Under the pieces are notes generated by a model. That model had not been told where the DNA came from and made no database searches. It saw nothing but the letters and a program-made list of their open reading frames with translations. The translations under genes were made by a program, and so were the position numbers. A stretch of 64,000 bases of DNA, taken from contig NW_005434667.1 in NCBI RefSeq assembly GCF_000315625.1, positions 797,061-861,060 on the forward strand, in the 5' to 3' direction. Within the stretch, counting starts at the first letter, position 1. Each line of letters opens with the position of its first letter. The stretch is from Guillardia theta CCMP2712 (Eukaryota; Cryptophyceae; Pyrenomonadales; Geminigeraceae). Shown here piece after piece: positions 43,868 through 54,271 of the stretch.

Positions 43868-44329
43868 ATGTCCGAGCCTCTTGCGTTGAGGCTGATCTAC
43901 TCAGTGGTACCGCGGTCCCTTGCAGAAACCATTTGGCCAAAGAATGCTTCGCTCGGAAGGAAGGTACGCCTTCTACATGATACTCGAGGCGAGGAACCTT
44001 GACGAGCATCTCAGGTGGCGGTCATGTTTCAAGTAGGGTTTGCTGTCGGTGCAAGCATGGAGTTATTCATGGTCAAAACGGGTTTCTATGAAGTTGCGAC
44101 ACGCAAAGAGGCGGAGAGGAGGGCCATGTACAGGCAGCAGCTTGAAGAAGCGAAGCAGGAGAAGCTCAGGAGAAAGCAAGAGAGAATGGTGCAACAGCGA
44201 CTGCAAGCACGAGCAGAGCTTGAACAAGAGCTGTCTACTTTGAGATTACGTGAGAAGGAGACGGGAGAAAAGTTTGCCGAGCGCAAGCGTGAGATCAAGA
44301 AAGCCTTGAAGGAATGGCAGCCGCTTTAG
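43868..44329 (+). CDS. SMIM4/UQCC5-like small membrane protein
   Basis: Two exons (43868-43963 and 44015-44329, 51-bp intron, in phase) encode 136 residues. The core FAVGASMELFMVKTGFYEVATRKEAERR closely parallels the human SMIM4 pattern LGGTMEWIMIKVRVGQETFYDVYRRKASERQ as I recall it, including the single membrane helix, the Phe-Tyr and the basic stretch after it. SMIM4 (UQCC5) is a mitochondrial inner-membrane factor for complex III assembly. The present protein has an N-terminal extension and a long charged coiled-coil tail (about 65 residues) absent from the human protein. The role is therefore an inference from one short segment. Confidence 0.55.
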
Positions 44330-44868
44330 ATCAGCACCAAGGCGGTTCAGACAAGCCGTAGTGCGATGTTTCTTACTTCCTTCGCCTTCTCTTCTCCACA
44401 TCCTGCTCTCCGTCTGGTCCTCCCTGTGCATCTATTTTTCCGGCTCCAAGGGATCTCCAGTGTGAAGGTAAAAGAAGCCTTGTGATTATGTTGTACAATG
44501 GCGGAGGGAAGCAGTGGAGAGATGATGTTGAGGAGGAGACTGAGAGTGTTGCTGCCGACTTCCGGCTTGTCGAATGCGATCTAGGAAGGCAAGAGGGCCG
44601 AAGACAAGAAGGAGAAATGATTTCAATACAGAGAAGTTCAACTACACTCCTCCTTCCGTACAGGCTCTGCCGCCACTCATTCAATGCTGCCATCTGATCA
44701 CTGTCTGACGGTCCTGCATATCCGAGTCCGAATCCCCAACAGTCCGCTTCCCTGAGCTCCGGGCTACACCATGACTGACATCGTGGGCATGAGACCTTTG
44801 AACTACAGTGACTGCGGCTGACTCGCCGTGACAAGCTTGCCCCAGAAGCTTCGACGAAGGCAGCAACA
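44330..44868. other. intergenic, nothing firm
   Basis: An open minus-strand frame here (about 44373-44695) starts MAALNEWRQSLYGRR and ends in a basic cluster. It shows no recognisable domain or splice support, so I leave it uncalled. Confidence 0.4.
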
Positions 44869-46475
44869 ATGTATAGGCAGTTCGAAGACGTAGGATCGAA
44901 TTCAAAAAGTCGACAAGAGCTGAATTTGACTAGGGCGATGGCGGGTGGCACGGAGGAGGGGAGGGGAGCCTGGGGTGTGGGGAGGAAGACGCTGATTGTG
45001 ACGGGGAAGGCATCTTCAGGCAAGAGCTCAGTCATATCCTCATGGTTTCCTGGTGAGAACCCTACCTATCATGCCGCCGTCAAACTTTGAATGGCCCATC
45101 TCGTTCCCTTACACTCGCTGCAGGGAAAAGGGTGGCAGAGAGGGGAGTTTCGGAAGTTCTGCAAATCGCATGCGTAGAAGGTGGGCAGGAATTTAAAGCA
45201 GAGATTATTGATCTTGCAGGAGCTGATATGCACCTGACTGAAGCTCGGGACTGCCTGGACGATGCGTCGGCAATCGTATACGTGCTCAAACCAAACCACG
45301 AAGAACCCAATCCGTCCAGAGGTTGGCAAGAGGATGATTTCATCTGGAATACCTTCATCACCCGGGAAAACAAGGATCGAGTTGTCCTCCTCCTGTTCCA
45401 AGATGCATCCTGGGATGGCAAATTCTGCTCGCAGATCGGCTCCATTTTCAACCTGGTGGAGCACTACACTGCTATGGATCGGTTCTCTGCTGTCATACAT
45501 GTCAACGTTGCATCTGGCGAAGGCATCCGAGAAAGTTTTCAGCGCGCTGTCGAGGCTGTACAAAGTGGCCCTCGCTCTGTGAGGCAAGCTATTGTAAAGC
45601 TGGGTACCTGGAAGATCATTCAGACCATGCCCCTCCTTTCTTCCAAGAGCTCCATCTCAGAGCTCGAGGTTCCAACAGAATCACAAAGAAAGCGGACGAC
45701 TGAAAGCTCTCGTTCTCTTGAACCACAAAAAGAAGTGAAGCCCGTTGTCGATCAAGGCTCTGCCTCGCGAACCGGTTGGCAGAAAGTAAGAAAGTTTGTA
45801 CAGCAAAAGAAATATGACATCGTTGAGCTCAAACCTGTGGTGGTAGAGCAAGCGTCACTACAAAAACTGCCAGTGCGATCAACAGGATCAAGTGAAAGTC
45901 GCCCAGGTTCCGTTAAGAGCACAACATCTGAGCAACAGGATTCTGTATTTGCGCGATCACCGTCCCCAGCCCTGTCGTTCAGCTCTGATGTGTCGGTAGA
46001 GCCTCCTCATGCACTTTCAGAAAGCGTGTTGCAAGACATCCGAGAGGAAGCCAACAAAGTCATTCTTGCTCAGGCAGCAAGTCAAGAAGATGCTGCTGAC
46101 GGAAAGCCAGTTAAGGTCCCAAAGTTAGAGGAGCCAAGGCTGTTTCAAGGTCAGAGAACACCCAAGGAAATCTTTCCTCCTGCCAAACTCAATCATGTCA
46201 AAGAGGAGCTCATGCCAGAGGTTGTCAGCGAGAGGGATAAGTATTTTTCTCTGTCCGAAAGCGAAACGAGCGACCGTTCTCGTGAAGCGAATGACCGTAA
46301 TTTTCCAATTCGGACGCTCTCCGCAAGTACAAATTTTCAAAGAGCGGGATCAGGGGTTTCTGATGCGTTTCGCATTCTGCTACAAATCTTCCCGCATAGG
46401 AGCGCCGATGTCTTCGAGTTGGAGAATTTGGAACGACGAATGCAAGCAATCGTGACAAGATACACGGCATTGTAA
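44869..46475 (+). CDS. P-loop GTPase-like protein with long disordered tail
   Basis: Exons 44869-45052 and 45124-46475 (71-bp intron, in phase) give 511 residues; a second in-frame Met at 44938 would give 488. Residues about 35-60 hold a P-loop (VTGKASSGKSSVISSW), followed by the G3-like IIDLAGADMH, SAIVYVLKP, and NKDRVVLLLFQ where Ras-like proteins have the G4 region. A clear NKxD is not seen, so base specificity is doubtful. From about residue 240 the chain is Ser/Pro/Glu-rich and probably disordered, with a final helical segment FRILLQIFPHRSADVFELEN. Resembles small-GTPase families in fold only; function unknown. Confidence 0.65.
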
Positions 46476-46661
46476 TGTGATATCAGCGAGCATGAGAATT
46501 CAAACAGATGTAAGTGAATTTGTTCTTTTTCGAAAAAAATTTCTTTATTTGCTGTGGAATCAAGATTTACACTAGTACTAGAGAGGGTGTACTGAGACGG
46601 GAAAAATAATATCACAAAAGCACCAGAAAAACATTGCTTTTGTTAAAATCCACTGGTTTTT

Positions 46662-47087
46662 TCAGAACTTCCTCCGTTTCATCGCCTTCATAATTTCTTT
46701 TCCAATGATTCTGTTGTACTTTTGTCTTATCCTGCAGTCGACGTTGAAGAATTCTCTTTCAATCCAATCTCCTTCATTTGTAGGGCAAGATTCGATAAAC
46801 CGTCTCTTGCCCAAACACCGTTTTGGCGTATTCAAGCTGTCCAACAGTTCGCTGAGGTCAAGGGGCGCATTGTATGCAGCAACTTCGTCAATGAACTGAT
46901 CCTCGCTCTCTTCCAACTGAAACATCTCATCCAGAAGCTCGACAGACCCCTCAGAACCCGATAGCGATCTAGGCTTTTTGCACAGATCGCCTTCGGACGA
47001 GGATCGTTTCATGGATGAAAACTGTTTGAGAGGGGAATGCTCAGCAGAAGAGCATCGCAAGAGTTCGTCAAAGTCGGTAATGGCCAT
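46662..47087 (-). CDS. hypothetical protein, 141 residues
   Basis: Single-exon frame starting MAITDFDELLRCSSAEHS. It has a Ser-rich N-terminal part, an acidic centre (ELLDEMFQLEESEDQFIDEV) and a basic C-terminus (KEIMKAMKRRKF) that could act as a nuclear localisation signal. No family recognised. Balanced composition, the absence of repeats and its neat position convergent to the GTPase-like gene (186 bp between stops) favour a real gene; an acidic regulatory protein is a guess. Confidence 0.55.
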   Translation of the reverse strand: MAITDFDELLRCSSAEHSPLKQFSSMKRSSSEGDLCKKPRSLSGSEGSVELLDEMFQLEESEDQFIDEVAAYNAPLDLSELLDSLNTPKRCLGKRRFIESCPTNEGDWIEREFFNVDCRIRQKYNRIIGKEIMKAMKRRKF

Positions 47088-48188
47088 GTTGAGTATGGGA
47101 AGAAGGAGTGTACGGAAGTGAAATTGGAGTGTTTATGTAGTTGTTGGGCGAGTGGAGCACTACTTGAAGGGTTGCTCCACCGCCCCTTCCCTCCCTTTTT
47201 GTGCTGTTTCTTGGAGCGACCCCTGGTGTAAATTTCGAAAGAGACTTTTTTCGATGATCTCTGCGTCCCCTTTGTTAAAAGCAGTTATGAATAAAACTAT
47301 TTTTGCAACTTTTCAAATAAAGAAACTTTGTTATGATATGAAATCGCTTTATTTGATATTCTTCGCTGTCTGTCATCGCGTCTCATGCACTTGGCACGGA
47401 TGAATGTGGCCGGCCACCCCCCAGCCCCCTTCTGGTGCATTTTGACATGACCCCTAAGTTTTTCAATATACCCCTTATTTAGCACATATTTTTAGGGAAA
47501 ATCAGGGTACTTTTGATACATGTTGGTACCCCCACCCATGAAGTTCCACCCTACCCTAATTTTCCCCCTCACAATTAGCGAAGAAGTTGGACATGATCCA
47601 TCCGTGACCTGCGACTCCTACAATACAAATAAAACCGACATTCCCCCGGATACTTCCACCGAAGTTCAAAAGATAGATCCGGATACTGCTTACGGATACT
47701 TCTCACGGATACTTTTCGTGGGATAAGTTTCGGATACTTTTTGTCCGGATACTTTTTGTCCGGATACTTTTTGTCCGGATACTTTTGTTTTGTCCGGATA
47801 CTCATTATCCGGAATCTCGGATACTTTAGCGGATACGCTTTGCGCGATTGAGTAAAACATCTTTACACGGAGAAAAATGAGAATGTGGAAGCGATGGAGG
47901 GGTTTGGAGCCAGAAGAGCAATGAGGAGGAGGAGGAGGAGGAGGAGGAGGAGGAGGAGGAGGAGGAGGCAGGACAAGAATTTGAGGAGTCGAGTCGAGTC
48001 GTGTAATACACGCAGAGGGGGGAGAGGAAGAAGGAGCGAAGGGTAAAGGGATTGAGGTTGAGTATGGTTTCGTGGAGGTTTTTTGGGACGCTCTGCCCAG
48101 CGCTGCGATTGTGAGGAGAAAGAGATACGAACGAAAAAGACATGATGTGCAGACTTTGTTTGATGCGATCTTCTTGCCAGGCATAGCT
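47088..48188. other. intergenic region with AT-rich part and repeats
   Basis: Holds an AT-rich stretch (about 47220-47370), a run of accccc-type words (47420-47570), the 15-bp repeat cluster described separately, and a GGA tract at 47918-47968 upstream of the MTHFR gene. Frames through the repeats are artefacts. Confidence 0.6.
47649..47830. repeat. CGGATACT-based 15-bp tandem repeat
   Basis: The unit cggatactttttgtc is perfect at 47731, 47746 and 47761, with a 19-bp variant at 47776 and diverged copies at 47795 and upstream (cggatact at irregular spacing from 47652). On the minus strand it encodes repeated Tyr-Pro-Asp-Lys-Lys, but no start, splice or stop context supports a protein. Confidence 0.85.
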
Positions 48189-50965
48189 ATGGCTCCGGTG
48201 GACGCGAGTAGTGCAGGGAAAGGCAGGCAGGGGTGCGTCTCCGACAAGATTCGGTACTATAACGAACGATTCAGCGTGTCCGTGCGGCCTGACCTCATCG
48301 CAGCCATCACATCGAGAATGGTTGCAAGTTCTACTCTCTTGAGTTCTTTCCCCCAAACACCTTGGAAGGAGCCCGCAGTCTCATAGCCCGAGTGGACAGG
48401 TTGGCAAAGCTGCAGGTGTTGTGAGGAGGTGGATGGGGGCCGGGATGACGTCTGGTGGCAGCCGAAGCCTCTGTTTGTAGATGTCACCTGGAACATGGAG
48501 TCAGGGAAGCGGGCGATCGAGACCTTGGTGGCTGCGAAAGCAGTTTGCTCGCTGGATGTCCAGATGCACATGTCCTGCACGGGGATAACGAAGAAGATGG
48601 CAGACGACCTGCTGGTGGAGGCGATGGACGCGGATATCAGAAGCATCCTGGTGCTCAGAGGGGATCCAGCACCTGGAAAATCAGACTGGGAGCCTGTGGC
48701 GGACGGTTTCAAGAATGCATCCGAGCTAGTGTCGTACATCCGGCACAAGTACGGTGATTTCTTCTCGCTCTCAGTCGCTGGCCACCCGGGTAAGCACCCG
48801 GCGAGCTCTTCCAAGGAGGAGGATCTCGAGCATCTGAAGCAGAAAGTCGGCTGTGGAGCGGATTTCATCATCACTCAGATGACATTCAAGGTGCCTCCCC
48901 CGCCTCCCGCTGGCTCGTTCTGAGGTTTCGCAGGCGTCGGAGTACCAGGAGTTCGTGGGCTCCTGCCGAAGGGTTGGGATCGACTGCCCCATCATTCCCG
49001 GAGTGTTGATGATTCCTCCCTCCCTTGAGAAGCTCCGAGCCGTCTGCAACCATTGCTCCGTTGAAGTCCCCGAAGACCTTGTCGAGCTGCTCGAGGTGAG
49101 CAAGTCCGATGGTGCAGAGCTTTCCCATTGCAGCTCCTGCTGCTGTCGTTCGCTCGTGTGTCCTGCGTTGACGTGCTTGTCACTTCACGCTCCTGCAGAC
49201 TTGCGGGAGCGACAAGGAGAAAGTGAGAGAGGCAGGGAGGGTCTACATGCAGAGGGTCTGCTCAGAGATGCTCTCCTCCGGTGACGCTGCCAGCTCAGCT
49301 CCCCTTGCCCGCGTGTCCTCACGTGCGATCTCAGGCGCTCCTGGTCTGTACATGTACACCCTGAATCTCGAGAAGTCAGCTCAGGAGATTGTGCGTGCAG
49401 CTGGCAGGCAACGAGACTCGCGGACTGATCCGATGCTCCCAGGTCACAAACCTCAACCTCAAGGTCCTCGACGCCGGCATGTCAGACTCTGCCGTTCGGT
49501 CGATCTTGAAGCTCTTGCTGGTCAATGAGTGACCTCTGTTGGTTCTCAGGCCCCTGCCGTTCCCAAGGCCAAGGGAGAAGGAGACTGTAAGGGCTCCGTG
49601 TCCTTCTGCGGAGGAGCATGACTTGCCTCTCGCAGGTTCGACCCATCTTCTGGGCCTCCAACGCCATCAGCTATCTCACTCGCACTCGCAACTGGTCTGC
49701 TGACTTCCCGAGGTGAAGCGATAGGGTTGAGGAGGAGGAGGAGGAGGAGGAGGAGGAGGAGGAGGAGGAGGAGGAGGATGACTTTGCCACAGCCAGTGGG
49801 GACAGGTGAACAACGAGAAGAGCAAGGCGGGCGATCACTCGTTCGTGTATGACCCCCTCCCCTCTGGCGACGAAGGTTGGAAGCTGCTACCTTCCTCTCC
49901 CTCATCTGATCGCATACCCAGACAACATCTTGTACAGCCACCACTCCATCGTTGGTCGTCGACTGGGCTCCATGGCCGAAAGGAGGAACATGTGCGCTGG
50001 CCTGACTTCCTTGTCCCGCTCTCAGCTGACCCGGAGAAGGTGGGGGGAAAGCCCGTCCACAGAGGAGGATGTGTTCGACGTGTTCGAGAGATTTGTGCGG
50101 GGATTCGTGCCGAGACTGCCATGGTCGCTCCTTTCTCTCCCCTTTGCTGCCAAACCCTGACGGCTGGCCAGGTGTGATCGACTCGAGAAGGAAACGCTGG
50201 CGTCGGGGATTCTGAAACCGCTCGCCACACTCAATCACTACGGTAATACACTGAAGCGTGCATCGACCCTTCTCCTCCTCCTCCTCATCATCATCATCAT
50301 CATCCTCCTCCTCCTCATCATCATCATCTTCATCTTCATCATTGATCTCATTCAATTGAACAGGTTACTTGACCATCAACAGTCAGCCGCGGGTCAATGG
50401 AGCTCCTTCGGAGGACGAACAGTTCGGCTGGGGTCCGAGGGGAGGGCACGTCTATCAGAAGGCTTACCTAGAGTTCTTCTGCTCTCCTGGCAACCTCGGT
50501 ACCTTCCGCTCCTCCGCCTCGCAGAAGCACCTGACCTCTCCTCTCCTTCCCCAGATAGGCTGCTGGAGGCGCTGGGATCTCATCCTAGCATCTCCCTGGA
50601 GGCGTTCAATGTCAATGGGGGGAGGAGGTAAGGAGGAGGAGGAGGGAGTAAGCATGGATGCTTTTGGGAATGATGATGATGATGGTGATGATGATGATGA
50701 TGATGAGGAGGAGGAGGAGGAGGAGGAGGAAAGGCAATGAGCGTTGGAGAGGGAGGGAGGATCGACGGAAGGTCACGCTCATGACGACCAGATGCGTGTG
50801 GACCGACTCGTTGGGGCAGAGAAACAAGACGGATGAAGCGAATGTGGTAAGATGTTCACCTTCCGCTACTTTGCTGTCCCCTTCCCCTCTGCTGATCCGT
50901 CAAAACCTTCTCCTTCGCCTTCCCCCCTCCTCCTTTTCTCCCTCTGAACTCTCTCTCTCTCTCTC

Positions 50966-51031
<66 letters not shown>

Positions 51032-52007
51032 ACTCCCTCCCTCCCTCCCTCTCCCTCTCCCTCCCCCTCCCCCTCCCCCTCCCCCTCCCCCTCCCCCTCC
51101 CTCCCTCCTCCTCTCTCTCTCTCTCTCTCTCTCTTTCCGCAGAATGACGATCGGCATATCTCGGCGGTCACTTGGGGAGTGTTTGATGGTAGCGAGGTCA
51201 CGGTCCCTTCTCCTCTGCCCACCCTACACCTGATCTTCAGCTTCTACAGGTCCTCCAACCCACCATCGTGGACTCCCTCAGCTTTCAGGCAAGTAGCCCC
51301 CACCTACACCCACCTCCCCCAACTGTCGCCATGTGGCCGAAGAGGCCTCTGCTTCTCCGCAGCTGTTTCCTCCCACCCTCTCTCTTCATCTACCCCCTAC
51401 CTACTTCCTCATCTACCCCCTACCCCCTCATCTCCCCCCTATCTTCTCGTCTACTCGCTTCCTCTCTGTACGCTGGTTGACTCGTCACGAGTAGATTTGG
51501 AGCGAGGAAGCGATGGACATGTGGAAGAGTGTGTGGGCCTCCATCTACCCCGAGCGATCAGAATCCCGAAGCCTGATCAAGAAGATCCACGCTAGGTTTC
51601 CCTCCACCTCCTTATTTCTCGCTCCCACATCTTTCCCGTGTATCCCTCTGCTCCCTCCTGCCCCTTCCTCCCTCTTCCTCCCTCTTCCTCCTTCCTCCTC
51701 TTCAACACCTGTGTTCGCGCTGGCTTCCCTCTCCTTGTTGCATTCTCTCAAAGCCTTCATCTACCTCCCGTCAATACTTTCCCCCCTCCTTTATGTCTCC
51801 CGCCTCCTCACCAGCTTGTTCGTAGCTACTGGCATGTCTACATGGTCGACAATGATTTCGTGAAGGGAGATATCTTCAAAGTGTTCTCAGAGGTAAGAAT
51901 CTTGTTCCTCCCCCTCTCTCTTCTCCTGCTCAGTGCCGTTGCAGATCCTCAGTTTGGACCCTTACGCGGGTTCTCCGGTAATCACGAGCATCAAGGTCAG
52001 AGATTGA
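48189..52007 (+). CDS. MTHFR: methylenetetrahydrofolate reductase, plant-like
   Basis: Reduces 5,10-methylene-THF to 5-methyl-THF for methionine synthesis. Exons 48189-48275, 48317-48415, 48462-48890, 48934-49095, 49199-49390, 49443-49480, 49550-49586 and 49636-49712 join in phase. The FAD-binding catalytic half shows [31 protein letters not shown] (folate/FAD site), [28 protein letters not shown] and [14 protein letters not shown]. The regulatory half follows with [73 protein letters not shown] and a stop at 52005-52007. VNPxxTWGVF and QPTIVD wording is closer to plant than animal enzymes. Exons between 49793 and 50240 are unresolved. Confidence 0.93.
49729..49777. repeat. GGA repeat in MTHFR intron
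   Basis: Sixteen or so uninterrupted gga/gag triplets inside the intron after the [10 protein letters not shown] exon. Confidence 0.9.
50269..50345. repeat. CTC/CAT repeat in MTHFR intron 50243-50363
   Basis: Alternating ctcctc and atcatc blocks between the LATLNHY and GYLTINSQP exons; the splice joins a Gly codon across it. Confidence 0.9.
50635..50735. repeat. GATGAT/GAGGAG repeat in MTHFR intron
   Basis: Triplet repeats immediately after the FNVNGGR exon. Read through, they give Met/Asp/Glu runs that are intronic. Confidence 0.85.
50947..51135. repeat. CT dinucleotide and CCCTCC microsatellite
   Basis: About 190 bp of pure pyrimidines: (ct)n, then ccctcc, then (ct)n again, in the MTHFR intron just before the AVTWGVF exon. 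The tract runs almost to the acceptor and may serve as an extended polypyrimidine tract. Confidence 0.92.
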
Positions 52008-52210
52008 GAGAGAAGAGAAGTCAGGAAACGACAGGTTCTCTTCGAAAACTGTTATTCATTCAAGACAAAACATCACCATGTTTCAAAAATACCAAATGGT
52101 ACATCACAAGTCACAGCCAACCGAACCAAAAATGTCCCACTCCAACACCAACAGCTCCTCCTCCTCCTCGTCCTCCTCCTCCTCGTCCTCCTCCTGTGAA
52201 GCTGTTCTCA

Positions 52211-53672
52211 TCATCCTCTCGCCGTGTGCTGCTGCTGGACCTCCACCTTGCTCCTCTTCCCCAAGATCTGCATGAAAGAGGAGGACTGCACCGGAAAGAA
52301 TCTCATCACCTTGCGGCAGTAGTCTGTCGTGGGGGACACGGCAGGCCTTGCGGTGTTCGGCATGTAGAACTTAATCTTAGGGTAGAACTTGTCCGCCTGC
52401 TCCATCTTCCTCTGCGTCCAAGACCTCTCCTCCGTCTTCTCCAGTGGGGGCGGGAGCTGCAGAGGAGGGACGATGGAGAAATGATTGACAGGTCGCCGGG
52501 GAGCTTGATCCGAGTGCACGAGACGCTTCGGGCTTGCGATCAGGAGTTTCTTGTCGTCATCCCATGGGCTGACCTGGCAGATGGACGGCAGCTTCGTCTT
52601 GCGGGGAGGGGCAGTGGTCTCGAGCTCCAGGATTGAAGTCTTGAGGACCCTGTTGCTCTTCTCCTGCTGCGAGCTCTTGTCTAGGCTCCGATCCGAGAGC
52701 TTGAGGGTCGGCATGCTCCCCTTGGGCTTCCAGAGAGGTTCGCTCCTCCTGGGGCCGTGCAAATTCTGAGTCGCCTCTTCCTCGATGACTCCCTGCCTGC
52801 CTGCCTCCGTCTGGTGGTTCTGCAGATGATCAGCCTCATAAAGAGACTTGAAGTCGTTCCTATGACTTCTTGCCCCCTCAGCCACTGGTGCGAGGGCCTC
52901 CCAGTCCAGGCTAGGCTCGACCACAGTCAGACGAGGGCTGCTCTTCATGCCGGGCTGAATCCTCTTAATCCCGCGAAGCGTGTGTATGTGTTTCTGAATG
53001 TCCTCGTAGCCCGGGGCCGGCCGGGAGCCCTCGAGCAGGAGGTCATCGTCGCTGGGAGTGACTCCTCGGATCGAGTTGCAGGGGGAAGGAGAGTGCAGCA
53101 GCAGCATCGCCTCGTCCCCTTCCCTGTAAGGAGCAATCAACTCCCCTGGGGACGTCGCGTCCTCTTGCTCCTCCTCGTGCTCCCGTCCGTGCTTGACGGC
53201 CGTACCACTCTGCGGGGCTGTTAGACAACAAGGCAGGACGGCAGGAGAGCTTCACCTCGTTGTTTATCTGTGAGATCGTCGACGCAGAGGACCCGTTGGA
53301 CGATCTTCGCCATGCCCCAAAGTCAGGGCTGACCGACTCCTCTTGTGCTGGCCGGCGCTTTGCGTTGAGCGACCTTGAGGTTTTCGAGGAAGGGATTGCT
53401 GGAGCATAACGCTTCCCATCATGCGAGGAGACTTCCATCCATCCAATCTCCTGCCGCAGCTTTGACAGTCTAGCTTCCTTTGCCAGGTGCCATGCTTCCC
53501 TCGACATGTCCTTGTCATATGCCGCCACAGTCTCACTCTCGAAGTTGGAGATTCGATTGAGGACCTCAGGTGATCGCATGCTATGCTCAAGCTCCTTGTC
53601 CGCCTGTCGTGTTCTGGGTGATCTGACGATGCCCGGGCTCAAAACGCCATAGCCATGGCCTTCGGTAATCAT
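52211..53672 (-). CDS. hypothetical disordered protein, two exons
   Basis: Exon 1 starts MITEGHGYGVLSPGIVRSPR at 53672 and runs to about 53260 (ending QINNE before a gtgaag donor). Exon 2 begins near 53140 and ends HTARG at 52211. The protein is rich in Ser, Pro, Arg and Lys, with little predicted fold; short blocks such as AYDKDMSREAWHLAKEARL and SPAPGYEDIQKHIHTLRGI-like text could be helices. No family recognised. The acceptor is unresolved because the candidate AGs near 53150 do not match the donor phase. Convergent with MTHFR (203 bp apart). A cytoskeletal or flagellar linker would fit the composition but is not shown. Confidence 0.55.
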
Positions 53673-54271
53673 GTTTCACGGAAAAGAATGCTGTGGGATG
53701 AATTCAATCGGCCGATCCCTCCAAATTGCAAGATTCAACAAGCACAGAAACGCTGATGACTCTGATACATGAGATTGCTGACAAATTGCAATCAACCGAG
53801 GAAAGTTTGCTTTCAATGCCTGCAAGTCAAATTTTAGAATGCTGAAAAATGTCAAGATTCCAAAATTGATCTCAAAACAGAAGCCTCGCCCCTCTCATCA
53901 ATACCAGGGGGTATCAACGATGTCGTTACACTAGCAACGTGCCTTCTCAATATCTCTCCTCACTCGGTCCCCCCATCAAGTCGAGTTCATTCAAGTTTGA
54001 GCAAACTACGTCCTCTCACCTGTCCTCCCCCGCCTCCTGCTTCCTCTGTCAGCTTCCTACCTTCTAGTCAGCCCTGCCACATCTTGTGACCAAGTTCTCC
54101 ATCTCCATCCCTCCTCCTTCTCTGCTCTCCCATCGCGCCCTCCCACCAACCCCTGTTCCCTCGCATTCCCCCAGCAGCTCCCTGCCGCCAACATTTTGAC
54201 TGACTGCAATAAGATTTTTTTGGCAGGGACGAGTGTAGGAGCGGGGACGAGGGCCAAAGTCTCGTGGCGCA
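53673..54271. other. divergent intergenic region
   Basis: A/T-rich near 53700-53880, then C/T-rich. Presumed promoters for the disordered-protein and amidase genes. An open minus frame at 54064-54450 is low-complexity and rejected. Confidence 0.5.

Noticed and set aside
44373-45035. Minus-strand gene overlapping the start of the GTPase-like gene
   Set aside because: No motif, overlaps the better-supported exon on the plus strand, and biased Ser/Pro content.
47575-47805. Tyr-Pro-Asp-Lys repeat protein on the minus strand
   Set aside because: Product of the 15-bp tandem repeat being a multiple of three; no start, splice or stop context.
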